64,000 bases of DNA, taken from positions 62,001 to 126,000 of the forward strand of contig LLCB01000089.1 of NCBI GenBank assembly GCA_001414345.1. Direction: 5' to 3'. A program made the translations under genes and the position numbers. Source of the stretch: Hymenoscyphus infarciens (Eukaryota > Ascomycota > Leotiomycetes > Helotiales > Helotiaceae). Shown piece after piece: positions 47,345-60,435 of this stretch (the stretch's first letter is position 1; each line of letters starts with the position of its first letter). The notes beneath the pieces were generated by a model. That model saw only the letters and a program-made list of their open reading frames with translations, did not search any database and was not told where the DNA came from.

Positions 47345-47885
47345 GTTGGGTGAAAGTTCACATTTTCAAGTCCAAAAAGGTTGGGTCAATGTAAAGAATT
47401 TAAGTATTTCCCCGGAAAGCTTACTTGACGTAGCTTGCACAAACAGAATAGAGTGGTTGAAAGTAATCTTACTTCAATCAGGCTTTTAGCAAAATTCGAA
47501 CTCCTAACAACCATTGGGTAGTGCAATTTTCCCAAAAAAATAAGTGCAAGTCTTACAGTACAGAAATAAGAGCGATTCCTAAAATTGCCTTTTCAACAAC
47601 CACACCCCCAGCCCCCCCCCCCCCACCAGACTCACCTGCACCCTCAATAGACATCGGCAATCCATAAATTCCGAACCAGCCGAACCCTCACTTTTGTATG
47701 GACCAACTGCATTTTAATCGTGGATCCTCGCTGGCCCAAATGAATCCGACGGCCTTGAACCCAAAAAATCTTTTTACCACCACAATCCGAACATCGCCGA
47801 CGTCTGTTGGCTAGCCATACTTCATACGGAAGGCGCCCTGATCCTTTTGGGGCGCCCTTTCCATAGTGATTGAATACCTCCCAGG
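47345..47885. other. Promoter/5' flank of the following gene
   Basis: Normal-composition DNA with a run of C bases around 47610-47625. No conserved frame is seen. It precedes the ATG at 47886. Confidence 0.5.
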
Positions 47886-49754
47886 ATGTTTTTACTTTCC
47901 TCGGCTGCGTCCCTTCACGGCCATGAGTTCAGTCCTCCGCCCGCCGACCATGCTCGTAATCCCACGCAAAGAAGACATACATTGACATTTTCCAAAGCTA
48001 CTATACCACGAAGAAATACCACCTACGAGACCACCGCTCCCAAAATACGTCCTCCTCTTGCCAGACCACTATCCGAACATATACCCAGAGTCAGCGACCC
48101 CGTCGTTCACTTTGAAGAGCCAGAGTTGGAGGCCATGAGTGAGGAAGGGGATGGCAAATCAGTGGCTAATTCCGAGGGTACTTCATCCACTGTTGACATT
48201 CGAAAACGACGTAGACGATCGATTCGAACGAGTACTGCCTTCTCAATTGCACATCCAGCACCGACGTTAACCCAAAAACAACGATTATTACAGATTCGAC
48301 CTCGATTATTGCTTCAGTTACAACTACTCTCACCAGCCACGAGACCCAAACCTGCTATCGATGTGGTACCTTCGACACTGGTTGTTCCCCGATTAATAAA
48401 GAAATTCCCCCGCATGTTCCGGGGCAAAGGGGAATTGGGCGCGAACGACGTCATGGTGTTGAAGAGTGAGGATTATGACACAGAAGAAGGGCACGAACTT
48501 GACGAAACAGATTCAGATGATGAGGGTTTGTCTAATCGACATTTGATGGCAGTGATCTGCCCACTGAGGAAGGATTGTGGTGGAGCGTCTGGGAAAGCTG
48601 AGATAGTCATGAATGACGGTGCAGTTTGGGAAGCGACGCCTCTCACCAACAATCTATATGAATTCGTCCATACTGATACAGATGGGAACATTACCACTGC
48701 TAGATGGGTGAAGAAAAACACAATACGAAAGAGTGTCGACTTTTCCGATGGCATCACCAATACCACCAAGGACTTTAGATTTACTTTCAGTGTCATTAAT
48801 CCTGCAACTCGGAGACACCCTATCATGGCAACACTTACCCCAGATAAGCTTGATATCCCGGATCAATATGTTTCGGTCTCTTCTTCGTCTGCTATCAATC
48901 CTCCTACTTCATCGATCGATATAGATAATCCTGGTGACTCGGCAAACGCGGATCGAACGGTTTCTCCTGAAAGGACTACCATTGCCGTCGATGAGAACTT
49001 GAAGACTCTCATCCAAGTGACAAGTGCATGGGTTGCTCTACGTCGAGGGTTATCACCATACTTCAAATACAGCGACTCAATGGCCTCCGCAGTGGGGTCT
49101 GGTCAGGGACGTGTGGCATCAGTGGGTCGGGTCAGATCGGCGTCTCTAACTCCTGGTTCTCCCCGTCATAGTTCAGCCATGAGTTTTTCTAGTACGCCTG
49201 AATCAAATGCTGGGAGCTTGGGTGTTCTTGGGGAGAAGATCCGACGATCGGTTGTTCGAGGCACCCCCGCCTGCGGCTCTACCTGCGGTTCTTCTCAGGC
49301 CGATGTGGAGATCACACCAAAAAGCACACCGACGAGATCGGTATCTACAGGTTCAGCGTTCATGAGACGAGAAGCAGCCAGGAAAGCGACGGGTAACAAC
49401 ACCATGAGCACTCGTGCGAGTGACAACGAAGGATATGCCTCGTTTCAAGCACCAAAGAGGAGAGCCACGGAAGGATTTACTACCAACTTGCCCACTCCAT
49501 CCGGACCTCTTACGTTACCTGATTCTGTAACAAATACCCCCGATTCGACGCCGATGAAGCCGCAACGTCGAGTCCAATCCGCATATATCCCCACAAGTGC
49601 CCTTCAGCACAGCTTCACGAATGGGGCTGTTGACCGTCACAGTATCGATTTGGTACAAGACAAAAAAGCATTATATGTAGCACCAAAGACCAAAGCGGGC
49701 AAATGGAAGGCTTTCACCAATTTCTTTAGACGAGGCCATAACCGCTCTGCATGA
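47886..49754 (+). CDS. Conserved fungal protein of unknown function (622 aa)
   Basis: A single exon encodes 622 residues. The first 160 residues are basic and disordered (IRKRRRRSIRTS). A compact region at about 215-330 (SNRHLMAVICPLRK, GKAEIVMNDGAVWEATPL, YEFVHTDTDGNITTARWVKK, DFRFTFSVINPATRRHPIMA) has the strand pattern of a PH-like domain. The phrase FSVINPxTRRHPIMATL looks like a conserved core. The C-terminal 250 residues are Ser/Thr-rich with many SP/TP pairs and end in a basic-aromatic motif (GKWKAFTNFFRRGHNR), suggesting phosphorylation and membrane or cortex association. I cannot name the family. The start is the first ATG of the frame; a later start at Met83 is possible. Confidence 0.8.
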   Translation: MFLLSSAASLHGHEFSPPPADHARNPTQRRHTLTFSKATIPRRNTTYETTAPKIRPPLARPLSEHIPRVSDPVVHFEEPELEAMSEEGDGKSVANSEGTSSTVDIRKRRRRSIRTSTAFSIAHPAPTLTQKQRLLQIRPRLLLQLQLLSPATRPKPAIDVVPSTLVVPRLIKKFPRMFRGKGELGANDVMVLKSEDYDTEEGHELDETDSDDEGLSNRHLMAVICPLRKDCGGASGKAEIVMNDGAVWEATPLTNNLYEFVHTDTDGNITTARWVKKNTIRKSVDFSDGITNTTKDFRFTFSVINPATRRHPIMATLTPDKLDIPDQYVSVSSSSAINPPTSSIDIDNPGDSANADRTVSPERTTIAVDENLKTLIQVTSAWVALRRGLSPYFKYSDSMASAVGSGQGRVASVGRVRSASLTPGSPRHSSAMSFSSTPESNAGSLGVLGEKIRRSVVRGTPACGSTCGSSQADVEITPKSTPTRSVSTGSAFMRREAARKATGNNTMSTRASDNEGYASFQAPKRRATEGFTTNLPTPSGPLTLPDSVTNTPDSTPMKPQRRVQSAYIPTSALQHSFTNGAVDRHSIDLVQDKKALYVAPKTKAGKWKAFTNFFRRGHNRSA

Positions 49755-50766
49755 AATCCTGGATACGAGTTGCGGTTGGACATTGTATTAACATATTGAT
49801 ATATGGCTTTATAGCCACTTTGCCATTCGGTTTGGCCTTTTCATTTGTGTTTTTCAAAATCATTATATGCAGCATTAGGATACCACTGGTGTTTTCTGGG
49901 GTTTCGGGTTAGGGGGTATTTGGATATACTAGGAGTTTCCGGGTTGAGGGAATTGTATGATAGTTGAAATAGGCCTGGCCTTTAGAGATGATGGAAATTG
50001 ATTCACTCTTGAATATTCTTGATCCATCCACATATTGCAAATGAGCTTCAAATGACTTACAGAGGTACGTCAGATCGCATCACGGTCGTAGAAGCTCAAC
50101 TGTCTCATGCACTTGGAACAACGACACCAAATTATCCCGGATGATTGGGAACATTTAACTCGGTTAAAGAAATGGCTATTAATTAACCTAAACGTTTGAG
50201 TTAAGGGAGCCAAGAGCGAGGAAAGTGAATAGTGAGGTGTTGGGTTGGCGCAAGTCTACGTACCCTGGAGAGCCTAGTTTTGCTTGCGTACGAGGACTGC
50301 CTTGTATTCATCGCCGCCCCTAAAAGAATTAGAAATCAATCCATTCCCTCACCTACAAAATCAACAATCAAACTGCAACTTGCATGAAATCATTACTCTT
50401 GTCCCACTGAATAGTTTCATAGTTTCTCTGATTAGTGTAGGAACGCTGACCGATCTGTTCTATCTTGTCGCATACCGCAGGCGAGGCTACCAACCTTGTG
50501 TGATCTCGTGTGAGGTCGCCCCAACAGCACTGCATCTGGTCCATTCACCCATCATCAATGCAGGCGCGGCTTTACAATCACAAAGGTACCCAAGAGCTGT
50601 GAAGAAGGGCATTGTCGTTCCGCACGCTGATTCCTAAACCCAGCAATCTGCATCGCCTTTTAACATTCCTGTTCCGTTGAACCTGTTTGTACGTATGAAA
50701 CACTCCTTCCGCCTCCTTCTTTCACGGAAGCCATCCATACAAACATCCAAGCACTGTACTGACAAA
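49755..50766. other. Intergenic region between the hypothetical gene and Blm10
   Basis: Both neighbours are on the plus strand. The stretch holds the 3' UTR of the first and the promoter of the second. The frame at 50284-50637 has no supporting features. Confidence 0.5.
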
Positions 50767-50852
50767 ATGGCAGACTCTGGACGTCCTCGAAAGCGGTTGA
50801 AACGGTCGACTGAGTCCACAAGCAAACAGAGCGCAAGCCGAACTGGTCTGGT

Positions 50853-53800
50853 ATGGCAGGAGGTATGGCGAATGGTCGAACACATCCACAGTTCATTCAG
50901 AACATCATGCAGAATGGAGGCGCAAACGATGCGATATCGCGGGCGACATCCCCAGGGTTGAGTTATGGTGTCAATGGTGTTGATTCTGAGATGGAAAAGC
51001 GCTACCGTCCACGGACTTATCCATACTTCAAACTCCTGCCCTACAATGTCGAGGAGGAGGGGGAGAGGAACGAAGCTCTGGAGGAGATATTGAAGCAGCT
51101 TTACATCGCGATCAAGGCCGAGGACATATCGCCAGGCGCAATACATTGGACGAGGGAGCTCAAGGGATGGCTGAATCTCAAGTTCGAGATCACACGAACG
51201 ACTCGAGTGAAGCTTGTCAAGCTATATTATATGCTTGCTCTAGCTCCTGGGGTGGATTATGCGGCTGCAGAAAGATTCGAGAGCATGTTCCGCACACTTA
51301 CAAAGTAAGCTTTCCCCGCCGAGTTTCTTTAGTTGGAGCTAGACTAACCAGGAATAGGAGAAAACATTACCTGAAGCCCGGAGATGATCTTATTCTGGAT
51401 TGGCGACCACTATGGAAGGAAATCAAGTCATTTGTATTACCTTATGAAATACCAACCCACCAAGCAGGACGAAAGAGGAGTCACAAAAATGTCGCCAGCA
51501 TGTGTACTTTTGCCTACCAGTACTTTGATCCCCGTGAAAGACAAGCTATGTTGGATGAGATTCTACCATACTTCAGTACTTCAGAAATCACCGGGGCTTT
51601 TATTGTGATGGGAGCACTTAACATGTTGATGCCCACGCACCCAGCGCCAGACGAACCAGGCCAGTTGCAGCCGCAAGATTATCTCCCTACCTTCTTTCAT
51701 CTTTGGTCGTTAGTAAACAGATCGAAGGCATTTGATGTCATGTTTTTTGATATCTTCTCGCGCTTGGCTCGGGACTCGTTGACTTGCGAACATGTCCAGT
51801 TCTCGGAGTATGGAATCTTCACAAAGGACCAATCCGATCTCATTTTTACAGCGTTATTGAGACTGACCGAGATTCCTGTTGGACAAGCAACTTCTCCTTA
51901 TTGTCAGATGATTGATCTTGGGTCTGGTCTCGGTATGTATCTGGAAAAGGACAAGAAGAAGAATCCACTTGGTTACTCCATCGCTCGATGGATAGTTATG
52001 TCGTTATCGCCCTCTTGTATTGACAAGCCGGGTTCAATACTTTCCAACCTGGAAGGTATGATGGAATCGATCGACACTTTCTTTCATCCATCAAACCAAG
52101 GTGGCTGGACAGATATGCTTGCACAGATAGTTTTCCACCTAGTGGACTTTTTCGTCATGCGTTGGAATCGGGAGCAAAGTGGAGAATTAGACACGCCACC
52201 AGAGCGTCGGATCAACGACGAGTTGAAGAGGCGATTTGTGTTGAGTCTGAAGGAGGTCATGTTCATGGGTCTTTTCTCCAAGAAGGCCAAGCCTTTGAAC
52301 TACTTTTTTGGTTCCATTCAAGGCCTCTCGTATCTTGAACCTCATTTGATTTTACCTGGAGCTCTCCAACGATTTTATCCTTCTCTACAAGGCCTGGTCG
52401 AGGTACATCGAACACAATCATCTCTTTGTGGATTACAAATGACTGCCAATGTTATGTCCAAACACAAAGGTCTGCGATGCCATGTCACTGCTCTCTTGGC
52501 TCTAGCCCTGCCAGGTATTGATGCAAATGATTTATCCAAAACTCAACACACTCTCAATTTCATTCAGTCTGTCGCATACAGCATACCCTTCGCAGATTTG
52601 ACGAAGGAACATGATGAAATTCATGACACAACGCTTGCCATCCAGTGGGTACAAGGTGAAATGGAGCGCATGGAGAGAGAAGGTCCCAATGTTCAAATCG
52701 ACTATCGGACTGAATTGAGCGACGAGGATGAAGCAAATATTCTCCGATCTTCCACGGCCGGTTTTGGGGAGTTTGTCATGTCTTTACTTGGGAAGGTCTT
52801 TACCCTGTTGGAAAATCTCCCCGAAGCAGCTCGAGTACGCTCGGGTTCTCCCGAAGAAGCTGTTATCAACACATTACCTGCTGCTTTAACACCTCTGTTT
52901 GCTGCACTTTCGCCACCAAATTTCGACAAAGCTTTGGAAAAAGTCGCAGCATTTGTTGGCGGTCATGTTGTTCACCAAGCTCGAGACGCAATGGCATTCA
53001 TTTGCAATGCTCTTTGCAAGGCAAATCCAGCCAAGACTCTGAAAATATTTGTACCTATGCTGGTTGTTGGTATCAGAAACGAGATTGATCAAAACGATGC
53101 TGCATCAGATAGAAGCAGTGGTACCGACGTGCTACCGAGAGACCGCGCTCTGGTGTGGCACATCAGCATGCTCAGTATGATTATTGTACATGTTGGCGAT
53201 GGACTCATGCCTTACAAGAAAGAACTCTTTGACATTGCTCTATACATGCAAGAGAAATGCCGAGGAATCCCAACAATTCACATCTCGAATTATATTCATC
53301 ATCTGCTCCTTAACCTCACTCTCATCTACCCTGTGGATAGTGCTCTTTATGAGCCATCTGTAATTGAGAAGGGTTTGGATGTCAGCGACTGGGGCCGGAC
53401 CTTGGATCCGAACGATCTCACAATCGACTGGCACCTCCCTTCCCAGGAAGAAATTGAATTCGCTGTGGAGTTATTTGAGTCTCAAGTCAAAACCGCAGTA
53501 GAACGCTTGACGGATCTTATCAGCGAAAACCCGAAGATTAGTAGGAAAGGAAAGAACAAAGAATGGTCCGACGAAGTGTCGAGAAATCTTTCCCAAATAC
53601 GACTGATTGTTTCAGGCGTTGCCACTCTCTTCGATCCCAAGAAAGCTTCTGGTCAGACCGACAAGGACCAAGATGGCGACAGCAACATGGAAGGCACCGA
53701 TTCTGGGTCCGAAGACGAGAATCCGCTTGCCGAAGCAGCAGAAGATGCAGAAACGAGACCTCAATTTCACTATCGTGCAGGTTACTTGCTGGATAAGAAA

Positions 53801-56800
53801 AGCGAAACCTACGAACACCTCCACGCTTTGCGTGAGAACATCGGTCACCTTTTATCCAAGATACACAACTTCCTCGTTAACCAGCAAGAAGACGATGTTG
53901 CTTGCTTCACTGCTTTGTATTCCGCCTATCGCACTTGGATCACTGATGTCGGCAATGAGCGATCAGCCCATATGCTGGAGCGTGTTACCAGACTTTATTC
54001 AAGTGATATTAGGGCTTTCAAGATAAGCGGTTTACGAAAAGTTTATCCTCGACCACTTTTGGTGAGACGAGCAGGGATATATCATTTCCAAAGAGTGAAG
54101 CACAACTCTTCAGCCAGACACAAATCAGATCTTGATAAGAAGTTGCTGTTGGAATTGGCTGCTTCATCGGTCTCTCTCTATGCTGAAGTTCGAGTCAACG
54201 CCCAGTCAGCTTTGGAGGCTGCGCTGAAGAGTCTCTTGGCTGGTCGACCCCTTGTCATTCCACCACTTTTAAACACGTTCCGCAAGGCTCTGGACTCGGA
54301 TGATTTTGACAGAATCAAGGGCTCCTTGTACACCTTGTTTTTTGGAAGCCTTACCAAGACGATTTCAAGAGATTGGCGATTTGCCCCGGACTTGATTGAG
54401 CTTTATATCAGATCAGCTTCCGTTGATAAGCCATCCATACAAAAAATTAGTGGTCAGGCTCTGTATGGAGGTCTTTCGGAATTTGGAAAATCCTTGGAGC
54501 ATTACATGGTCATTAACCAGGACCTTGTGGAAACCATTGTACCCACGGAGGATTGTGATACTCGAATCAGTACCAGGAATAGCTTCATCAAGGAACGAAG
54601 AAGAAAGGTTGAAGGAAAGAAGTCCGAGCTGTCACGGAAGCTGATAGAAATCTCGAAGAACTCGCATTGGAAAATTGCAGGCAGATGCGCTATTTTCATT
54701 TTGAACAGTGGTCTCCGAATTCAGACTCTTGCGGAGCCTGATTTGATCGAACTAGCCGTGAAGGGAGCTATTGATGATCACCCAGGCCTTCGAATGAGCT
54801 ACTCGGAAGCATTTATTCGGATCTTCAATCATGTCGAAACACGTGCTATTTATGGCCATAGTGCCGAGAAGTATATTCGAGAAGAAGAGACTCAAATCAA
54901 TAGAATTGAAGTCGAGGTGGAAAATGGAGATTCTGCCTGGACGGAGGCATTTTTGGCAGGATTCGAAAGTCCTGAATTGCCAGAGTATTTCGTTGACCGA
55001 GACTTTCCTGGATGGCTGGCATGGGGTAAGAAATTCAAGGCGTTATCTTCTCGCCCTGTTGAATTCGAGGACTACGACGAGCTAGAAGTCAAGGTTCGAA
55101 AGCAGATTGGTTCTCTTTTGACGCGGGAGTGGTACAGCAAGTTCTTTGGGTATATGAAGCAAGAACCCCGTGATTCATCAGCGGATCGGTTCCGAGTACA
55201 ACATGCTGCACTCCTCATTCAAACCTTCGAACTTACTCTGAGCGATTTGTCGTCTGCTACTTTCCAAGACATCAAGGATTTAATCAAGACGACATTCGAG
55301 GATGGCACTGACAAGCATCAACATCGTGCTACCTCTGAAATATTGGCTGCACTTCTTATCTCAGTCATGGAGCGACCACTAGAGGTTCGCAATGAGGTGT
55401 GGGCTTATGGCGTGCCAATACTGCTGAAGGTCTTTAATGATGGATTGACACCAGAGAACATCACATACTGGATGACATGTCTGCACATGATTATTGGCGG
55501 AAAGGACCCTCGACAATCACGCGAGATTTTCGATAAGCTCGTTTCCTTCCGGCTGGATATGTCCTCGAATGCGGCCTTCAAGGAGAGTTCGAAAGTACAG
55601 CTACTTGAGTTTGCTATTCAGGACGCCGGTTGGCATTTCCGAAATGAAAAGCCAATTTTGGAAGATTTCCTTGCTCACATTGATCACCCTTACAAGGCAG
55701 TCAGAGAAGCTATTGGACGGACTATTGCATCAATCTATCGCACACGATATTATGAAGCTTTCAAGGACGTTCCTACTTTGCTCGCGGAGAACAAGGCTTC
55801 ATCCTCGATAGGCATCAAGCCATACACTCCAACCAATGATTTCGCTGCAACACTGAAAGATGTCTTTGGGCGACTTGAGGTTTGGCGTGGCGAGCGTACG
55901 CCTGGTCAGCAGACTCCTTCTTCCTATACTTCAGGAAGCAAGACAGTTCTATTGTGGCTCGATACCACCTTGCAGTCCTACGAATGCACGCAACTCCTAG
56001 ATTACTTCCCCGATGTGTTCATGGAACAGCTCCTCCACATGATGGACGTCAAGGAAGATCCCGAACTTCAACGACTCGCATATCAAGTCTACCGTCACCT
56101 ACCGAATATTCCTTTCCGCGCAGGCGAGGATGGTGCTTTCATCTCGGCTCTCATCCGTATTGGCAAGGTGTCAACCTCGTGGCATCAACGTCTGAGAACC
56201 TTGATCAACATGCAGGTCATCTACTTCCGCCGTATCTTCCTCATCCGCCCAGAACAGCAACAAGCACTCTTCGCCGCCGTCGCCGACATGCTCGAAGACA
56301 ATCAACACGAAGTCCGCATGGGCGCCTCCACCACCTTGGCAGGCATGATCCGCTGCTCGCCCATTGCACTGCGAAATAACATTCTCACCTCGCTCAAAAC
56401 CAAGTTCACCGCTGCACTAAAAAAGAATCCTATGCCGAAGAAGACGCCGGGTACGAGCACACCGGTTAATAGTAATCAGCAGGTTATTCGACGTCATGCG
56501 GCGGTTCTGGGGTTGGGAGCGCTAGTTAATGCGTTTCCTTATGCGACGCCGCCGCCCGAGTGGATGCCGGAGATTCTGGCTATGCTTGCGAGTAAGGCCG
56601 CTAGTGATGCGGGGGCGATTGGTAAGACGGTTAAGACTATTTTGGCGGATTTTAAGAAGACGAGGCAGGATACTTGGGTTACTGATCAGAAGGTATTTTT
56701 TCTTCTTCTTTCTTTCTCTATCCGCCACGAGCGTGATTGAATGGGATGGTGAGATGTGGGGTAGGATGTTTGCTGACTTTTGGAAATAGTTTTTCACTTC

Positions 56801-56852
56801 GGAGCAACTAGAGGATCTGGAGGGTGTTTTGTGGAAATCTTATTTTGCGTAA
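50853..56852 (+). CDS. BLM10: Proteasome activator Blm10/PA200
   Basis: This giant HEAT-repeat activator caps the 20S proteasome in nucleus and cytosol. Exons are 50853-51304, 51358-56692 and 56790-56852; phases agree and give 1,949 residues. Diagnostic segments are RPRTYPYFKLLPYNVE, SPGAIHWTRELKGWLNLKFE, KRKHYLKPGDDLILDWRPLW (across intron 1) and YFDPRERQAMLDEILPYF near the N terminus. The C-terminal third has conserved HEAT helices (ALFAAVADMLEDNQHEVRMGAS). The last exon ends LEDLEGVLWKSYFA, whose final three residues fit the HbYX-type anchor for the 20S alpha-ring pocket (yeast ends YYA). An acidic insert (GDSNMEGTDSGSEDE) lies near residue 935. The N terminus is uncertain: an ATG at 50767 opens a basic leader (SGRPRKRLKRST) in another frame that resembles the expected start. 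Confidence 0.94.
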
Positions 56853-57660
56853 AGGAAAGATGGGAATGGATCACTTTGAGAATGGGGCAGGGAAAGTAGG
56901 AATCAGAGTCCTTTTTTTCTCGGGCAGGAGTTGCCTAGCTATGGTCTGCTTGAGTGAGCAGAGGGATTAATCGGGGGTTGGTTCTCGATGGTACATTCAA
57001 CATGGAAGTGAGGGGTGGTGGATCTTCGCTTTTTGCTCTGCTGCGTGGGATATGGATTTGGGCGTGATGGGCGTCGAGAGTCGCAGGGAGTGAGTGGCAT
57101 GGGAAAGGAATGTGTATAGAGGAGTGCATGTGTGTGTCTCTAATAGTGGCAAGGGAGTGGGTTGATATTGATGAATGAGACATTTTATGGTTGTGATTTT
57201 TTATGCGGAGTGAGCAATGCCTCGTGGTAGGCCATTATCACCTAGACCATTCTCAGACATTCTCGCGTATCTACTCTATCCTTTTGTTTGTCCGCCTGAG
57301 TTCTGGCAATTTCTAGAACCTTTCCGAATTGCCTAAGACTTGACGGAGAGCAATTACTCTTACTTACTCTTGCCCGCTTCTAGTAACTAGTCTCTTTCTT
57401 ACCTTCTCCGGGTGTCTTGTTACTGCCACTACTAGGTACTCTTCCTAAGGTTCGCTTTTTTTTCTCTCGTTATTTTTCAAGTGGAGAAGTAGACGAGGAC
57501 AAGACGAGGGCAGGAAAGGAACTGCTTGTCTGAAAATTTGCAGTTTTAAGGTAGGTGTTTAGATGTACCTTCTCGTGTTCTTTACTATTTTATTTAGCAT
57601 ATCTTTGATATTTAAAGGTAGAGACTGTAGAGTATAAATCGCGTGTCTTTCTATCGTAGA
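56853..57660. other. 3' flank of Blm10 passing into AT-rich island
   Basis: Normal composition to about 57.5 kb, then AT-rich. No gene is recognised. Confidence 0.5.
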
Positions 57661-57672
57661 ATATGCCTACCA

Positions 57673-58112
57673 ACAGGGTGTAGGAATTCCGTACGCACTC
57701 TCTAAATTTAGCCGAAAATACACTAAAAGTCACCCTCTTTATAGCCTTATAAACTAGTAAATATATAGTATAACATATCCTAATAACGATCATAGACGTA
57801 GAGCTTTATAAGAAGAGCATATTCCTAACTAACTACTTAGTTATAACTCCTAAGCTACGTATATAATTTTAAAAGCTAATATTTTACTAATAAAGTCTCT
57901 AAGAGATTATTATAGCATAAACTTTAAGTTACTCTAGCCTAATTAAAAGCTAAGGAGGTTCAAGTATTAGGTTATACTACTCTTAATACTTCGTTTTATA
58001 TAAATCTAATAGAGCGTTCTTCTATAATTAGTAGGAGAAGTTAGTAAAAATATAGTGATTTTGGTATAGCTTAGTAGAATCTGGCCTATACGCACGGAAT
58101 TCCTATACCCAC
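57673..58112. mobile_element. Small inverted-repeat element (MITE-like)
   Basis: CAACAGGGTGTAGGAATTCC (from about 57673) faces its near-complement GGAATTCCTATACCCACTGTTG (ending about 58112), giving termini of roughly 28 bp including GTACGCA / TGCGTA. CTAC borders both sides, but TA or longer duplications are also possible, so the superfamily is unassigned. The inside is AT-rich and non-coding. Confidence 0.6.
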
Positions 58113-60430
58113 TGTTGCTACTATAGGTCAAGTGCTTTTTTTAGAACTTTGAAGAGGCTGTTGAAAAACGGTTCTACTTCTACTTCTACGAATAATAAGA
58201 GAAGAGTAAAGGAGTTAGTTAGATAAGAGTATTTATAGTATAAGAGTTTTAACTTTTTAAATAGTAATTTTAGTATTTATATAAGTTTCTTAGTTTAAAG
58301 TATTAGACTAATAGTATATTTTTATATTCTTTGACTTAGTTTTAGTTTAATAGAATTTTCTAAGTTCTTTATTTAGAAAGAATAGTAATAATATTAAAAG
58401 CGAAATCTTATATAATTTTATAGAAAGGCTTTTCTCTCTTTATATTATAGAAAACTTTTAGATATTAGTAGTAAAGTTTAGTATTACTTAGTACTAGCTA
58501 TACTTGCTATACTATAACGTAGATAGCTAAATATACTAAATATATTAAATATACTAGCTATACTAGCTATACTAAGTATATAGCGCTGGAATAGCTACGA
58601 GCTAGTCTTAGCGTCTAAGTACTAAGACTAGCTCGCTATCTAGCTTCTAATACTAAGAATACTAAGGCTAATATACTCTTCGAGTTCTAGGAGTCTATAG
58701 TCTTCTATCTCTTTATATACTATCTAGTCTTTTAAAACTATAATAGAGTAAAAAAGTAAGAAAGTAAACAATAAATTAAGTAATTAAGTAAAAGTTTATT
58801 TTATAGAAAGTCTCTTATATATATAGAGTATATAGATAGATATAGTATTAGAGAAAGAACTTAAAAGATAGATAGAAACGTTTTATATAAAATTATATAA
58901 TAATATATATTTATATCTAGTATTAAATATACTATCTAGTACTTCTCTTATAAAAAGTATTAGACTTTTATACTTATAATAAAAGTATAGCAAGTATACT
59001 AGAAGTACTAGATATCTTAATAGTATATCTAGTCTTTAAAAGTTTTTTATAATTTAAAAAGAGAATAAAGAGATAATATAAGAGTATTATTTATAATATA
59101 TAACGTAAGGTTATTAAATACTACTTCCGGCGTTTATATAAGTATTCAGCCTAAAACCTTTAGTAAATATTATATCTTACTTTTTATATAGTTACGTGTT
59201 TACGCGGTCTACTATCTAGAAATACGAGGTAAACACGTCTTTCTTCTAAGTAAACTTTATAGTATATTCCCTTTATACTAGCCGCTATCTCTATACTTAT
59301 TTTCTAAGCTCTACTAGATTATATAAAATAAGTAGCTAAGACACTTACTATTATTACTACTATTACTATATTAAATCTTAGTTAGACGTAATAAAGAAGT
59401 TCTTTATCTCGAACTTAGTAAGTATATTTCTCCAACTTTAATAGAGACTTAATAAGATAGATAGTAAGCTATTTAACTAATATAGTTTAGTTCTAAAACA
59501 TAGTAGTTCTTTCGTCGTAGCTCTCACGTCTTCTTACTAAAGTTTAAGTTATAAAATTCAGCGCTCTTAATATATAGGATTAAATCTACTTTATATTCAC
59601 TTATATCTAGATTATTTGACTCTCTATAACCTTTAAATTATATGTTCTCTCTTTCGTTTCTACTCGTATTTAGGTCTACGTAACGAATAAAGCCTTCGAA
59701 TATATCTATAATATTCGTTATTTTCTACGAATAAAATACTCTTCGAATTATTCAAGAGTAAGAAGAGTTTATAGAGTAAATAGTAGTTAATTATTTATGA
59801 ATATTTCGTATTCTCTACTCTTTTAGTATAATTCCCTTCTATATTAAAATATATATACGAATCCTTTAAAATTATCTACTTTAGTCGCTTTCGTTGTCTC
59901 GATTAGGCTACGCTAGAGCGTTTTAAGGCTAAAAAAGAGGATAAATTAGTTATTAAATAAGGCTATTCCTAAAGTAGTTACTTATACTAAGTTAAGCTTA
60001 TAAAAGTGCTTTCTAAGCGTTCTCTTCTTTCTTATGCTTTTTATTCTCTTAATTATAGTAACCTGTTAAAAGTCTTACTATAGAAACTAGTTTAGCAGTT
60101 ACGTAGTAAAGCTTAAAATCCGACTTTTAAGAGAAAGTATATAGAATAATAACCACTAGATAGATTTAGATGATTTTAAAGATTTAAAAGAGAGATATAA
60201 TCGAACTTATATAAATAATTAAAATTAAAAGAGAAGGTAGTATATACGTGTTAGAAAGTATATACGAGATAAGAGTAATTTCTTAATATCTATATACTAA
60301 GACTAGAGAGCGGAGAGTAAACCTAATAAATTGAAACTATTCGTAATATATTTAAAAGTAACCCTATAGTATAAATAAATAGTTAGAATAATCCGTCTTT
60401 ATTCAATATTTATAATAAATAATTAATCTT
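58113..60430. other. AT-rich RIP-affected region
   Basis: TpA-rich sequence with no readable gene. It contains a perfect 13-bp inverted repeat GAGCTAGTCTTAG / CTAAGACTAGCTC at 58599-58634 with a 10-bp loop. A motif ACGTGTTTACGCGG near 59212 resembles sequences at about 60915 and 62708. Confidence 0.45.
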
Positions 60431-60435
60431 GTATT

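Noticed and set aside
50284..50637. 117-codon plus-strand frame upstream of Blm10
   Set aside because: No motif and no start context; probably promoter or leader DNA.
50634..51146. 170-codon minus-strand frame opposite the Blm10 start
   Set aside because: It is a shadow of the Blm10 first exon and has no independent support.
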